Below, piece by piece: positions 7,601-18,024 of a DNA stretch of 64,000 nt. The position numbers and the translations under genes are program-made. A model generated the notes under the pieces. The model had not been told where the DNA came from, made no database searches, and saw only the letters and a program-made list of their open reading frames with translations. The stretch comes from Oscillatoriaceae cyanobacterium Prado104. GTDB taxonomy: Bacteria; Cyanobacteriota; Cyanobacteriia; Cyanobacteriales; Microcoleaceae. Position 1 is the stretch's first letter; each line of letters starts with the position of its first letter. The DNA lies in NCBI GenBank assembly GCA_025454405.1, contig JALOON010000062.1:1-64000 (forward strand), written 5' to 3'.

Positions 7601-10207
7601 CTATTCAGAAGATATCGCCCATTTTAAACACCGTTGCAGGTAAATTTGAGCTACCTTATCTGCGGGGTTTATCTGCAAGCAGTGGGAAAATAATTTAGTT
7701 GCTTCAGCAAACTTTTCGATGTGATACAGTACCAAAGCTTGTTCAAACATTGTTTTTGTTTCTAACTTTTTCTCGCGGATCTCTGGCGGATCGGCGGCAA
7801 ATACTTCGTAAACCGTTACCAATTGCAATTTGCCTTTAACTTTCACGCGATCGATAAACCTAAAATCATAACTTTCGGTTAGCTGTAAAAAAGTATTTTG
7901 CGTAATTAACATCGATACTCCGAACTCTTTTGTCAAACATTCCACTCGCGAGGCTAAATTCACCGCATCGCTGATTACTGTACTGTCCATGCGATTTTGT
8001 CCGCCCACGGTGCCTAACATTAAATAGCCCGTATTGATACCGATCCCAATTTGCAGCGGCGGGCGATCGGGTCTGTTCCGAGTGCTATTGTATTCATTTA
8101 ACTGTTCTAGCATGGCAATTCCGGCTTTCACTGCATCATCAGCAGAACCGTTAAATAATGCCATAATTGCATCGCCAATGTATTTATCAATAAAACCAAA
8201 ATTTTCTGTAATTGCGGGTTCCATCCGCGATAAATAAGCATTAATAAATTGAAAGTTTTCTTCGGGACTCATCGTTTCCGAAAGCGATGTAAAATCGCGA
8301 ATATCTGAAAATAGCACCGACATTTCTTTTTGTACCTGATCGCCCAATTTCACTTCGAGAATGCTTTCATATCCCAAAAAATGGAGAAATTCGTGCGGTA
8401 CAAACCGCCCGTAAGCATCGGTTAATTTTTCTTCTGCTGCTAAAGCTTTTTCTAAATCGCTGGTGAATTGAAAGCGTTCTTGTTCTACCCGCTGGCGTTC
8501 TGTAATATCTTGAAAAGCTGCGATCGCGTAAGCAATATTTTTTCTTTCATCATAAATTGGAGTGGCCCAAACTTCGATCGGCACAATCTTGTCGGAATGG
8601 TGAATTTCCATATCGTCAACCCGTACAACTTCGCCCTGTAATGCCTGCAAAACAGGTTGCCGATCGAACGGATACAATCGATCGGTACCGGCACAATAAG
8701 CTTGATAAACTTCGGGAAACTTGTCAGGTAGCGCTTCATCAATTAAACCTTTGCCCAGTATTCTTTCGCCGCATGAATTCATGTAAAAAGGTTTTCCGCT
8801 AGCATCCACTACAAATATGCCCACGGGCATCGCTTCCAGCAATTGAGTCAGTCGGTTTTCGCTTTCCAAAAGCGCTGCATTTAATATTTCTTCGGCTACT
8901 AAAGCTTTTTCCAAATCGTTGGTAAACCTGAGGCGTTCCGCTTCCACCTCTTTTCGCAAAGTAATATCCTCAGCAAAACCCTGATAGTAAAGCACTTCTC
9001 CGTTAGGATCGAAAACGGTGCGCGCGTACTCAGAAATCCAGATAATACTGCCATCTTTGCGGTAAACTTCCGACTCAAACCCTGACAGAGTAGCGTATTG
9101 TGCCATCAGATCCAAAAACTCTTGGCGGCGGTTGGGCTGGACGTATAAGGGGCGATCGGTATTGTTAACTCTATCTCTCAATTCTTCTGGAGAATCATAG
9201 CCGTAGATTTGAGCCAGCGCCGGATTAGCGTTAATAAAATACCCGTCGGGGGCAGTTTGAAAAATACCTTCCAAGGCATTTTCAAATATACTGCGATACT
9301 TCTCTTCAGCTTCAATTAGCGCAGCTTCAGACTCCTTGCGTTCGGTAATATCAGTAAAAGCAATAATTGCATAGGAAATGTCGCCCGTAGAATCATAAAT
9401 AGGAGTCGCCCAACTTTCGACAGGAATCACCTTGTTCCCCGCCCGAATTTCTATATTTTCAGTTCTGACATTTTCGCCTCTCAGCGCTCGCATGATCGGC
9501 AGTTCTTCTACAGGACACCTGCGATCGGTCCCCGATATATAAAATTGATAAATTGCTGCTTTCTGCTCGGCAGTAATATGCGGTACAGTACCCCTACCAA
9601 AGATCTCCCGCGCTTTTTGATTGGCATAGAAAGATTGACCGTTAGCATCGAGCACGCACACGCCCAGCGGCATAGCTTCCAAGTATTGTGTCAAGCGACT
9701 TTCGTTTTCGTGGAGCGTGGCAATCAGCATCGCCTGCTTGCGGTTTAACCTCGTCAGTTCCTCATTCATTTCCTGAAGCTCTTTTTGTTTTTCAGCGAGT
9801 TGTTTGTCCTGAAAATACCTGTATATTGCCTCAGTTACTGTTAATTTTAAATCTTCAGGCTGCCAGGGTTTAGCTATATATCGATAGAGTTTTGCATAGT
9901 TAATAGCATTCGTTACTGCTTCTAAATCGGCTTGCCCCGTGAGCATAATTTTGAGAGTTTTTGGTGAAATTGCGTGCACGCTCCTCAACAGTTCGTCTCC
10001 TTTCATATTGGGCATAATATGGTCGGAAATGACTAAAGGAACTTCATACTGTTCTGCTAGCAATTCCAAGAGCAGCTCTAAAGCTTCTTCCCCGCTTTCT
10101 GCTGTTTCAACTAAATATTTATCTTCAAAGGCTTTCACCAAATCTATTTCCAGACTATCCAAGATAGTCGGCTCGTCATCGACACAAATAATGACTGGTT
10201 TTTTCAT
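7601..10207 (-). CDS. REC-PAS-PAS-PAS class III adenylate cyclase with C-terminal TPR-like tail
   Basis: An 868-residue signal-regulated cyclase predicted to make cAMP. REC is at 1-125 with Asp62 (ISDHIMPNMKG), then three PAS domains (about 165-290, 300-425 and 450-575). The catalytic domain starts near 630 with FSDIRDFT; metal ligands are Asp635 and Asp679. Base-specifying residues are Lys675 (KYIGD) and Thr743, the Lys/Thr pair of bacterial adenylate cyclases. The transition-state pair Asn750/Arg754 is intact (VNLASR). The tail (about 815-868) has a TPR-like helical pair. The start at 10207 is chosen because its ATG overlaps the TGA of the upstream regulator (ATGA, 10204-10207), implying translational coupling; an in-frame start at 10258 would overlap that gene. 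Confidence 0.88.
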   Translation of the reverse strand: MKKPVIICVDDEPTILDSLEIDLVKAFEDKYLVETAESGEEALELLLELLAEQYEVPLVISDHIMPNMKGDELLRSVHAISPKTLKIMLTGQADLEAVTNAINYAKLYRYIAKPWQPEDLKLTVTEAIYRYFQDKQLAEKQKELQEMNEELTRLNRKQAMLIATLHENESRLTQYLEAMPLGVCVLDANGQSFYANQKAREIFGRGTVPHITAEQKAAIYQFYISGTDRRCPVEELPIMRALRGENVRTENIEIRAGNKVIPVESWATPIYDSTGDISYAIIAFTDITERKESEAALIEAEEKYRSIFENALEGIFQTAPDGYFINANPALAQIYGYDSPEELRDRVNNTDRPLYVQPNRRQEFLDLMAQYATLSGFESEVYRKDGSIIWISEYARTVFDPNGEVLYYQGFAEDITLRKEVEAERLRFTNDLEKALVAEEILNAALLESENRLTQLLEAMPVGIFVVDASGKPFYMNSCGERILGKGLIDEALPDKFPEVYQAYCAGTDRLYPFDRQPVLQALQGEVVRVDDMEIHHSDKIVPIEVWATPIYDERKNIAYAIAAFQDITERQRVEQERFQFTSDLEKALAAEEKLTDAYGRFVPHEFLHFLGYESILEVKLGDQVQKEMSVLFSDIRDFTSLSETMSPEENFQFINAYLSRMEPAITENFGFIDKYIGDAIMALFNGSADDAVKAGIAMLEQLNEYNSTRNRPDRPPLQIGIGINTGYLMLGTVGGQNRMDSTVISDAVNLASRVECLTKEFGVSMLITQNTFLQLTESYDFRFIDRVKVKGKLQLVTVYEVFAADPPEIREKKLETKTMFEQALVLYHIEKFAEATKLFSHCLQINPADKVAQIYLQRCLKWAISSE

Positions 10208-10599
10208 AATTTTGCGAGACCTGACTGGATTGCTTGAATTAATTCGTAGTTGTGCCAAGGTTTTTGCAAAAAAGCATGGAGATTTGCTTGAGCTTTAGTT
10301 CGATCGATCGCTTCTTTATCTGCTTGTCCTGTTAGCATCACTGTCACAATTTTTGGATACTTTTGATGGATTTTAATTAGCAATTCATCTCCTTTCATCC
10401 CCGGCATTAACCAGTCAGAGACAATCACCAGGATATTAATGCCATCTTCACACAGCTCATCGATAATTTCCAGTGCTTCGGCAGCACTTTCAGCAAATTC
10501 GTAAAAATAATTATCGTTAAATGCCTGTCGCAGCTCTATTTCCAGACTCTCCAGTACCGCTACTTCATCGTCAACGCACAAAATTGCTGGTTTAAGCAT
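10204..10599 (-). CDS. Stand-alone receiver (response regulator)
   Basis: A 131-residue receiver: acidic pair in LCVDDEVAVL, Asp62 in VSDWLMPGMKG, MLTGQAD and Lys in LQKPWHNYE. There is no output domain. It closely resembles the receiver at the N terminus of the downstream cyclase (shared CVDDE..LESLEI / LDSLEI pattern), so the two probably arose by duplication and may compete for the same kinase. It overlaps the cyclase by four bases and lies 86 bp behind the REC-kinase. Confidence 0.88.
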   Translation of the reverse strand: MLKPAILCVDDEVAVLESLEIELRQAFNDNYFYEFAESAAEALEIIDELCEDGINILVIVSDWLMPGMKGDELLIKIHQKYPKIVTVMLTGQADKEAIDRTKAQANLHAFLQKPWHNYELIQAIQSGLAKL

Positions 10600-10685
10600 C
10601 GCTGGTTTCCTTGTTTCGTTATCAAACTGCTCGCCTGCAGCACCTCAGGTACTGAAAGCCAAGAAAATGGCTCGCCTCAATTGCC

Positions 10686-12122
10686 CTACTGTACGATATT
10701 CATCGGCAGAGACACAGTAAATGTAGTTTTAGCGGGCATTGACTCCACATCAATTGTACCTTGGTGTTTTTCAATTATTTTCTTAACAATATCCAATCCC
10801 AAACCGCTGCCTTCTCCTTGGGGCTTAGTTGTAAAAAATGGCTCAAAAATTTTCGGCAAAACCTCTGGGGGAATCCCCTGCCCGCTGTCGGTGATACTTA
10901 CCATCACCCATTTGTCTTGTTCTTTGGCATCAATTCTCAAAGTTCCCTGATTTTCCATTGCCTGTAAAGCATTGTGAATTAAATTAGTCCAAACTTGATT
11001 TAGTTCGTCTGGATAGCAGAGTACAGCAGGCAGTTGGGGTTGATAATTTCTGATGACTTCAACACCCTGTTTGAGTTGGTTGTGATAAAGAGTCAATACA
11101 GTTTCAATCCCCTCGGCAATATTCACAGGTACTTTTTCTCCAGTTGCATCGTAACGTGCGTAGTTTTTGAGAGCAAATACCACTTTAGCAGCTCGTTCGG
11201 TAGCGGTAGCGATCGTCCTGGCACTTTTCTGAATGCTAGCAAATTCGTAAGCTGTCTTGATAATTTTTTCACTGTCCGGATCTTGCAACAGTGGCAAGAA
11301 TTGTTGCAGGCTTTCCATCAACCCGATATTGATTAAAATGCTGGCCATGCTGTCAGCATTTGCAATTCCTTCCTGCTCTAGTTGCTGCTTCATCGATTTC
11401 TTAAATTCCCGTTTCTCTCGAGTAGTTAAAGAGGTTATTTGCTGGCTGGATTTTTGCATGAGATTTAAAAAATCTGACTCGCGCTCGACAGAAAGTTCTT
11501 TAAAAAAAGAGGGCAAAGTTTCGATATTTGTTTCCAAAAAATTAGTAATATTGCCGATCGACGATCGGATCGCCCCCAGCGGCGTATTGATTTCGTGAGC
11601 GATGCCAGCAATCAGTTGCCCTAGGGCTGCCATTTTTTCCGATTGCACTAACTGATTTTGAGTCTCTTGCAATTGTTCTAAAGCTGCTGTCAGTTGCTCA
11701 TTTTTTTGTCTGAGGCTATTTTGGAGATTGCACATTGCTAAGTGAGTTTCTACCCTTGCCAGTACCTCTTCCATTTGAAACGGTTTGGTAATGTAGTCTA
11801 CACCGCCGATATTAAAAGCTTTTACCTTATCTAGCACGTCATCGATCGCGCTGATAAAAATTACTGGAATGTCGCGAGTGCGCTCGTCTGCTTTGATTTG
11901 CTTGCAAACTTCATACCCGTCCATTTCTGGCATCATAATATCCAGCAAAATCAAATCTGGAGGCATTCCCCGCGCTGCAGAAAGAGCCAATTCGCCGCTG
12001 GGAACCGGACGTACTTTATAGCCTTTACCGTTCAAAATTCCCGCCAGCAGCCTCAAATTAGCTGGCGTATCGTCTACCACTAAAATATTTCCGCGAGCGG
12101 CTGTATTGAGGTCGTTATTCAT
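10686..12122 (-). CDS. REC-histidine kinase with coiled-coil linker
   Basis: A 478-residue kinase. REC is at 1-130 with Asp61 (LLDIMMPEMDGYE) and Lys in YITKPFQMEE. A coiled coil (about 135-165) leads to the HisKA box with His176 (GIAHEINTPLGAI). An insertion of about 100 helical residues separates this from the HATPase_c domain (NLIHNALQAM, DSGQGIP, GSGLGLDIVKKIIEKHQG). It heads a minus-strand group with the stand-alone regulator and the REC-cyclase, so the likely job is phosphate control of cAMP synthesis; that link is inferred from order only. Confidence 0.88.
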   Translation of the reverse strand: MNNDLNTAARGNILVVDDTPANLRLLAGILNGKGYKVRPVPSGELALSAARGMPPDLILLDIMMPEMDGYEVCKQIKADERTRDIPVIFISAIDDVLDKVKAFNIGGVDYITKPFQMEEVLARVETHLAMCNLQNSLRQKNEQLTAALEQLQETQNQLVQSEKMAALGQLIAGIAHEINTPLGAIRSSIGNITNFLETNIETLPSFFKELSVERESDFLNLMQKSSQQITSLTTREKREFKKSMKQQLEQEGIANADSMASILINIGLMESLQQFLPLLQDPDSEKIIKTAYEFASIQKSARTIATATERAAKVVFALKNYARYDATGEKVPVNIAEGIETVLTLYHNQLKQGVEVIRNYQPQLPAVLCYPDELNQVWTNLIHNALQAMENQGTLRIDAKEQDKWVMVSITDSGQGIPPEVLPKIFEPFFTTKPQGEGSGLGLDIVKKIIEKHQGTIDVESMPAKTTFTVSLPMNIVQ

Positions 12123-12564
12123 GTTAGATAGTTGACAGTTGACAGTTGACAGTTGTTCCGGAGTTATGATTTTTAAGTTTTGAGTTTCTCGGGAGTTTTG
12201 AGTTGAAAGAGAGTTTTTGAGTTGAAAGAGAGTTTTAAGTTTCGGGAGTTATGAGTTTTAAGTTTTGAGTTGTGAATTAAGAAGAGTTTAACTCACAACT
12301 CAAAAGTCAACATTCAAAACTTTTTCAGTTGACAGTTGACAGTTGAAATTGATTGTTGACCACCTTCCCTCTTCCTTCCTTCTTTCTGATGACTGATGAC
12401 TCATAAAACAGCTCGATAATTCATCCGTGTATCTTTCGACCTCCAACTCTGGTGATGCTACTATTTGACCTGAAACTCTCAGATATTGCCGTTATTCGAG
12501 TTCCAGGTCAAACTCGTTATTCGAGTTGGAAGTCCAAGTCATAATCCGTGTAGTGACCTCCTTC
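12123..12564. repeat. Intergenic repeats: TTGACAG and TTTTGAG heptamers
   Basis: GTTGACA units occur at 12130-12153 and again near 12330-12350, with TTTTGAG units between them. The part from 12440 to 12550 contains a short duplicated phrase (GTTATTCGAGTT at about 12490 and 12518) but no gene or clear promoter. Confidence 0.75.
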
Positions 12565-15411
12565 TTAGGTTTGAGAAATTAAGTTCAAAACTTCATCGTA
12601 CTCAAAATTATACAGACGGTTAGCGATCGCACCTCCCAATACCGAATTCTCCAATCTAATTTGCTCTACAGACCGATCGATTAAATCCATATCTGCATTG
12701 AGGATACCTTGCCTTAAATTCGCTACCAACAACTCTGGCAGTAACGTGAAATCCGCCGCCATAATTTCGGCTTGCTTGGTACAGTTTATTGCTGGCAAAT
12801 TAGCTGGACTCGAGTCTTCATAAATATAGCGCACTCCAATATGTTTGTGCATAGTATCAAAAATCTCGGCTTCCCGAAAAGGTTTCCGCATAAATCCGTC
12901 GCAGCCCGCTGACAAAATCACGGCCCGTTCCTCTTCCAAAACGCTAGCAGTCAGAGCAATAACGGCCGTAGCTTGACCTTTGACAGTTCCTTTAATCTGT
13001 TGCGTTGCTTCGTAGCCGTCCATCACCGGCATTCTCATATCCATCCAAATTAAATGCGGTTCCCAACTGTCCCAAATATCAATAGCTTCTTGACCGTTAG
13101 TTGCTTCTTTCAATTCAAAACCGAGAGGATGGAGTATTCTAAATAACAGTTGGCGGTTGAGCGGTTTGTCGTCTACTATTAAAATACGGTAGGGATGTTG
13201 ATTTGGCGCTAGAGCGATCGGGTGGCGGGTCATTTTTTTGCTGTCACTGTCAGCGCCAGCAACCGCGATCGCTTGAATGTTAAACTTAAAAGTTGTACCT
13301 TTTCCTACTTGCGAACAAACGCTCATCGTGCCCCCCATTAATTCGACAAACTTGCGGCTGATGGGCAATCCCAGTCCCGTCCCTTCTTGGGATTCTATCC
13401 CAGTTTGCGTTTGCACGAAAGCCTCAAAAAGATTGTCTAATTCATCGGCAGCGATTCCAGCACCGGTATCTGCCACTTCAAAGCTCAGGCAGCAGGAATT
13501 ATCCGCATCAAAACCCTCTGTTAAGGCTGTAAAACCTTTCTGTTCCGATTCGATCGACTTTAAACTATTCAAATCCTTACTTGCTAGCATCTCCGATTTT
13601 ATTTCTCGGTTGCGAACAGCGACTTCTTCCCCTGCTTCCTTCAGCCTCACTCTCACCGAAACGCTCCCCTTCTCAGTAAATTTTAGAGCGTTGTTGAGCA
13701 GATTGATTAAAACTTGGCGCAACTTTAACTCGTCGGTTGCTATATATCGGGGGACTTCAGCAGCACGATCGAAAACTAACTGCAAATTTTGGTCATCCGC
13801 TTTTAATTGAAACATATCTTCCACATCGGACAGCAAGCGATAAAGGTCAAACTTTTTAGAATTCAGCATGGTGCGTCCCGCTTCGATTTTGGACAAATCT
13901 AAAACGTTATTAATGAGAGCGAGCAGGTATTCTCCGCTCTTGCTAATTATGCTAATATTTTCGCGATCTTCGGGAGATAAAGTGCGACTGCGGGTCATCA
14001 GTTGGCAAAAACCGAGGATGGCATTCAGGGGCGATCGCAATTCGTGGCTCATGTTAGCAAGAAAAGTGCTTTTAGCTTGATTTGCTACTTCTGCCTTTTC
14101 TTTAGCCACCTCTAATTCAGCAGTTCGTTCTAGCACTCGATTTTCTAAAGTTTCAAAGGAATATTTCAGTTGTTTTGCCATGCTGTTAAACGATCGTCCC
14201 AATTCCCCCAATTCGTCAGATCGCGAAATTTCCTCTGTTTTATCCCATTCGCCTCTAGCAATATTTTTTGCTGCTGCATTCAAGCGCACGATCGGCTCTG
14301 TTACCCACCGAGAAGTCATAATTCCGATAATTAAAGCTACGGCTAAAGCTGCCAAACACAGTAGAATCGTCGAGCGAGTATTGGCATCAATTTGTTCTGT
14401 GAAATCTGCTTTGGGAACCACCACTACGATCGACCAGTCCAAGTCTTTGTCATCCTGAAAACTCAGGACTTTGAGAAAGTGTGGCTGGCCGTTGATGTTA
14501 AAGTTTAATACTTCTAGATCGGGTCTTTTATTAAATTGGGAAATTTGCGATGCTAGGTATTTTGCTGTCGATATAGTCAAGGGGTTGCTGCTTTCAGTAG
14601 CTTTAATTATTTGTCTGCGATTGTTGGTGGTGCGAAACGGTTTTTCAGAAGTTGAGGTTGCTAGCAAAGTGCCTTGGCGATCGATAATAAAAGCTTGGCC
14701 GGATTTACCAATTTGCAGGCTGTTAAGAAATCTGCCTAGATGGTCGAGACGCAAAGCAGCATTTACTATTCCTTGCAAGCGATCTCGATCGTCGTAAACC
14801 GGTTGAACGGCGCTAACTATTAAAGTCGGTTCGAGAAACGAAACATAAACCGAAGTCCAAGTTGCTTTGCCCGCCTTTACCGCCTCTTGGTATGAAGAAT
14901 GCTGTCGCGGATCTAAAAACTGAACGACGGCTGCAACGCTAGTGCGATTTCCCTCTCGATCTGTATTGTAAGAATAGAAATTTTTCCGAATAGATGGTTC
15001 GATCGCATTTATTATTAACGAACCATTTGACATTTGTTCTCCTGCTCGATACTCCCCTCGTGCGTTAGTCACAGACGTAAAATTAATATAAGGATACAAT
15101 TGTACTTGCCACCAAAGATATTTCTCCCAAGCCGATAAATCGTACATCTTTAAGATCCCCACTTTGACAGCATCCAGCTTGGTTTGATTGATTTGATGGG
15201 GAGTTTTCAAATAAACTTGCAAGTTTTGCTCTACCCGCAAACTCACCTCGTTCATTAACTGACTGGCAAGGTTATTAACAGCTTGTTGACCGTTTTTAAA
15301 AGATAGATACCCTACCAGTCCCACCGCGCCAGCAATTTGCAACACAAACGGTACAATGAGAACCGCACGCAGTGGCAATTTATCTAAAATTTTAGGAAAC
15401 ATAAGATTCAA
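12565..15411 (-). CDS. Cache-HAMP hybrid histidine kinase
   Basis: A 948-residue membrane sensor. A transmembrane helix at about 15-37 is followed by a periplasmic Cache-type region of about 300 residues, a second membrane helix (347-367) and HAMP (368-420, with the [13 protein letters not shown] signature). HisKA has His456 ([16 protein letters not shown]), then HATPase_c ([31 protein letters not shown]) and REC with Asp791 ([15 protein letters not shown]). The C-terminal extension of about 100 residues after REC has no recognised domain. It probably senses an extracellular small molecule. It is separated from the REC-kinase by 442 bp of repeats and may be transcribed alone. Confidence 0.9.
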   Translation of the reverse strand: MNLMFPKILDKLPLRAVLIVPFVLQIAGAVGLVGYLSFKNGQQAVNNLASQLMNEVSLRVEQNLQVYLKTPHQINQTKLDAVKVGILKMYDLSAWEKYLWWQVQLYPYINFTSVTNARGEYRAGEQMSNGSLIINAIEPSIRKNFYSYNTDREGNRTSVAAVVQFLDPRQHSSYQEAVKAGKATWTSVYVSFLEPTLIVSAVQPVYDDRDRLQGIVNAALRLDHLGRFLNSLQIGKSGQAFIIDRQGTLLATSTSEKPFRTTNNRRQIIKATESSNPLTISTAKYLASQISQFNKRPDLEVLNFNINGQPHFLKVLSFQDDKDLDWSIVVVVPKADFTEQIDANTRSTILLCLAALAVALIIGIMTSRWVTEPIVRLNAAAKNIARGEWDKTEEISRSDELGELGRSFNSMAKQLKYSFETLENRVLERTAELEVAKEKAEVANQAKSTFLANMSHELRSPLNAILGFCQLMTRSRTLSPEDRENISIISKSGEYLLALINNVLDLSKIEAGRTMLNSKKFDLYRLLSDVEDMFQLKADDQNLQLVFDRAAEVPRYIATDELKLRQVLINLLNNALKFTEKGSVSVRVRLKEAGEEVAVRNREIKSEMLASKDLNSLKSIESEQKGFTALTEGFDADNSCCLSFEVADTGAGIAADELDNLFEAFVQTQTGIESQEGTGLGLPISRKFVELMGGTMSVCSQVGKGTTFKFNIQAIAVAGADSDSKKMTRHPIALAPNQHPYRILIVDDKPLNRQLLFRILHPLGFELKEATNGQEAIDIWDSWEPHLIWMDMRMPVMDGYEATQQIKGTVKGQATAVIALTASVLEEERAVILSAGCDGFMRKPFREAEIFDTMHKHIGVRYIYEDSSPANLPAINCTKQAEIMAADFTLLPELLVANLRQGILNADMDLIDRSVEQIRLENSVLGGAIANRLYNFEYDEVLNLISQT

Positions 15412-15770
15412 AGGTAAATAAAATGAATTTAGGCGTCGGATCTTCCCCGCACGACGATTTCAACCGCAGCCACATTGGCTTTTGATTAGTTAGCGCCAAT
15501 TGGTTTGGCAGTTTTGGCGGCCACAGATACTCAAAAGATACTCAACCCCGATCGAATTTCAACTTATTTAAACTTAATATTTGATATTTGCTGCCTTAAA
15601 TGAAATTATTCTACCAATTACTTCTCACCTCTTGGGACATTTTCAGTATATTTGACATCCCACATCCTCAAATTTATACTCGACACGCAGGACTTGAGGG
15701 CGATTTGCGCCGGCAGGGGCATTGAGGCGCGATCGTACTGTCAGTACGCGACGCCCCAGCAACAATATCT

Positions 15771-15944
15771 AGGGTTTGCTGAATAAAACTCTCAGCCCCC
15801 GAGAGCAATGGTTTTGAGCCTTTTGCGATCGATTTAGTGCGGGACGATCGCATAGAGATGGTCAAAACCACAGCACTGTTTCCTTTGTGTGGTGTGTCTA
15901 ATTCCCGATTCCCCCCTCACCAAAAGACTTATTCAGCAAGCCCT
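15771..15944. mobile_element. Complete MITE-like element (copy 2)
   Basis: The left end AGGGTTTGCTGAATAAAACT (15771-15790) and the reverse complement of the right end, AGGGCTTGCTGAATAAGTCT (15925-15944), match at 17 of 20 positions. ATCT flanks both ends directly (15767-15770 and 15945-15948), a plausible target duplication. At 174 bp with no open frame it is a non-autonomous element. The rest of the 15412-16047 gap holds no gene. The nearly identical partial copy at 1-160 supports recent mobility. Confidence 0.75.
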
Positions 15945-16047
15945 ATCTAAACCCGCCCAAACAGTTGACTCCGGGCGCACCCAAAAAACATTTGTCCGGT
16001 AGCACTAGCCATTTCGCGATCGGATGTGCTATACTCTAATACGATAA

Positions 16048-16120
16048 GGGTACGTAGCTCAGTGGATAGAGCATCAGGTTCCGGTCCTGAGGGTCGGGGG
16101 TTCGAATCCCTCCGTGCTCG
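16048..16120 (+). tRNA. tRNA-Arg (anticodon CCG)
   Basis: A 73-nt cloverleaf. Acceptor GGGTACG pairs with CGTGCTC (two G-T wobbles), the D arm is GCTC/GAGC, the anticodon stem is TCAGG/CCTGA around loop TTCCGGT (anticodon CCG, reading CGG), and the T arm is GGGGG/CCCTC with TTCGAAT. No CCA is encoded. The minus-strand open frame across it (RRDSNPRPSGPEPDALSTE) is the usual antisense-tRNA artefact. Confidence 0.95.
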
Positions 16121-16265
16121 TTGAAAGTTAGTGGAAACTACGCACGAAGTCAATATCTAGTAAGGATACGCATTTTTCGATACCAACTAATTTTATCATT
16201 CGATCGACCTAATACGATCCGACTGATGACTGCAGAAGTATCGAGGGGGGTGAGGCGCACTCCCA

Positions 16266-16291
16266 AGCAATTACCAATTACCAATTACCAA
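16266..16291. repeat. ATTACCA heptamer repeat
   Basis: Three to four tandem units of ATTACCA lie downstream of kaiC. This is another member of the heptamer repeat classes seen across the window. Confidence 0.7.
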
Positions 16292-16323
16292 AGCGCACCT
16301 CCAGAAACTAAAGCAAGGCTATA

Positions 16324-17883
16324 TTACAGGTCATTATCTTCCCCTTGCACCCCTTGCAAAATTCGAGATAATTCGCTCTTCTCATTAACCGCAATCCGCG
16401 TCGGCGAACCGCTAATAATCCGTTCGTAACTGCGGAAAGAATCTTTAATTTCCGGTCCTCGTTCGGAAATCGTGTACTCCCGAATCCCCTTGTCGTGCCA
16501 CGAACCGCGCATTTTAAACACATTAATTGCCCGCGACATTTCCCCGCGAATTTCTACGTACTGCAACATGAGAATCGTGTCAGTAATCGTCGAAATATGA
16601 GAATCCGTAATTGAGTGAGAACCCATAAACTGATCGGTTGTATTGGTGAAAAATCCCGTAATTTCCTCTTGTTTCGCAAAACCCGTTACGCCGATGACAA
16701 ACTGTCTGAAAGCATTGCTGCTGACACCTCTAGCCAACGCAGACAGCGAATCTATGGCAATGCGCGACGGTTTAAACTCAGCAATTTCTGATTTAATCGT
16801 CTGCAAGTGGTCTTCCAAACCCGCTGATTCTGGATAAGTACACAACAGTTTCAGCAATCCTTTTTGTTCCATTTCTTCAAAATCAATGCCCCAAGAATAA
16901 GCATTGCGGAACAACTGCGCCCGCGATTCTTCGTAAGCAAACAGCATCGCCCGATAGCCATTGGTACAGGCATTTTCCAAAAACTTGCTTACCAGCAGTG
17001 TTTTGCCGGTTCCCGTCGCGCCGGTAGCCAAAATAATTGAGTCTTTAAAGAAACCGCCCCCGCACATTTCATCGAGTGTTTTATCGCCGGAAGAAACCCG
17101 CACGTTAGAAGACCTTTGTGTCAATCGCATTGCCCCCAACGGGAAAATATTAATGCCGTCGTTAGTAATAGTAAAAGGATACTCGCCTTTCATGTGAGTT
17201 GTGCCGCGCAATTTCAAAATTTCCATTGTCCGGCGGCGGCGTTCTCCTTCTAAAACATTGCGGACAATTACCACGTTGTCCGATACGAATTCTTCTACTC
17301 CAAATCTGGCTACCGGACCGTATTCTTCGACTCTTTCGGTAGTCATGACTGTAGTCGCACCTACTTGTTTCAAACGGGCGACTAAGCGAAAAATTTCGCG
17401 CCGCACTACCGATGCAGCGTCGTACTGCTGAAATACTGCCGTTACGGAGTCGATCGAAACGCGCTTGGCTTTGTACTTGCGAATTGCGTACTGAATCCGT
17501 TCGATTAGTGCGGACAAATCGAAATTTCCGACAATATCCTGACCTTCGGGATCGGGGGAAGCATCTAAAATAAATAGCTTCCCTTCATCGATTAAGCGTT
17601 GCAAGTCCCAGCCGAAGCTGTAGGCATTTTTGATAATGTCTGTGGGAGATTCTTCAAAAGTCACAAATACTCCCGCTTCGTCAAAATGGGCAATGCCGTT
17701 GTAGAGGAATTGTACGGCAAATAAAGTTTTTCCCGTTCCCGAGGTGCCGCTGACGAGGGTAGTTCTACCTACGGGCATTCCACCGTGACTGATGTCATCG
17801 AATCCCTCAATCATCGTGCGAATTTTTTTGACTCCTGCCATTACCAATACTTCTGCCTCCGAGGCGGGACTAATTTCATTCAT
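16324..17883 (-). CDS. kaiC: Circadian clock ATPase/autokinase KaiC
   Basis: The central clock protein, a double RecA-like hexameric ATPase that autophosphorylates and dephosphorylates over about 24 h. Its 519 residues equal the classical length. The CI domain has Walker A GTSGTGKT and CII has GATGTGKT. The phosphorylation pair is Ser431/Thr432 in DSHISTITDT, the same numbering as Synechococcus elongatus. The C-terminal tail ends in an acidic stretch, as needed for KaiA binding. It is preceded by kaiB with a 141-bp gap. Nothing in the sequence suggests loss of function. Confidence 0.98.
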   Translation of the reverse strand: MNEISPASEAEVLVMAGVKKIRTMIEGFDDISHGGMPVGRTTLVSGTSGTGKTLFAVQFLYNGIAHFDEAGVFVTFEESPTDIIKNAYSFGWDLQRLIDEGKLFILDASPDPEGQDIVGNFDLSALIERIQYAIRKYKAKRVSIDSVTAVFQQYDAASVVRREIFRLVARLKQVGATTVMTTERVEEYGPVARFGVEEFVSDNVVIVRNVLEGERRRRTMEILKLRGTTHMKGEYPFTITNDGINIFPLGAMRLTQRSSNVRVSSGDKTLDEMCGGGFFKDSIILATGATGTGKTLLVSKFLENACTNGYRAMLFAYEESRAQLFRNAYSWGIDFEEMEQKGLLKLLCTYPESAGLEDHLQTIKSEIAEFKPSRIAIDSLSALARGVSSNAFRQFVIGVTGFAKQEEITGFFTNTTDQFMGSHSITDSHISTITDTILMLQYVEIRGEMSRAINVFKMRGSWHDKGIREYTISERGPEIKDSFRSYERIISGSPTRIAVNEKSELSRILQGVQGEDNDL

Positions 17884-18024
17884 GTCCGTTTATATCAATT
17901 TTCATTATTCTCGCTCCCTCAGTCATTAATCGCAGCTTATTAGTGCGCGCATCCTTTTAGTTGGACTTTTCGTTCCTTAACTAATGAATGCCAGTTTCTA
18001 GCTGCTGGCTGTCTCCTGATTATC

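Noticed and set aside
15947-16153. 68-residue minus-strand frame with RRDSNPRPSGPEPDALSTE
   Set aside because: The well-known antisense translation of a tRNA gene.
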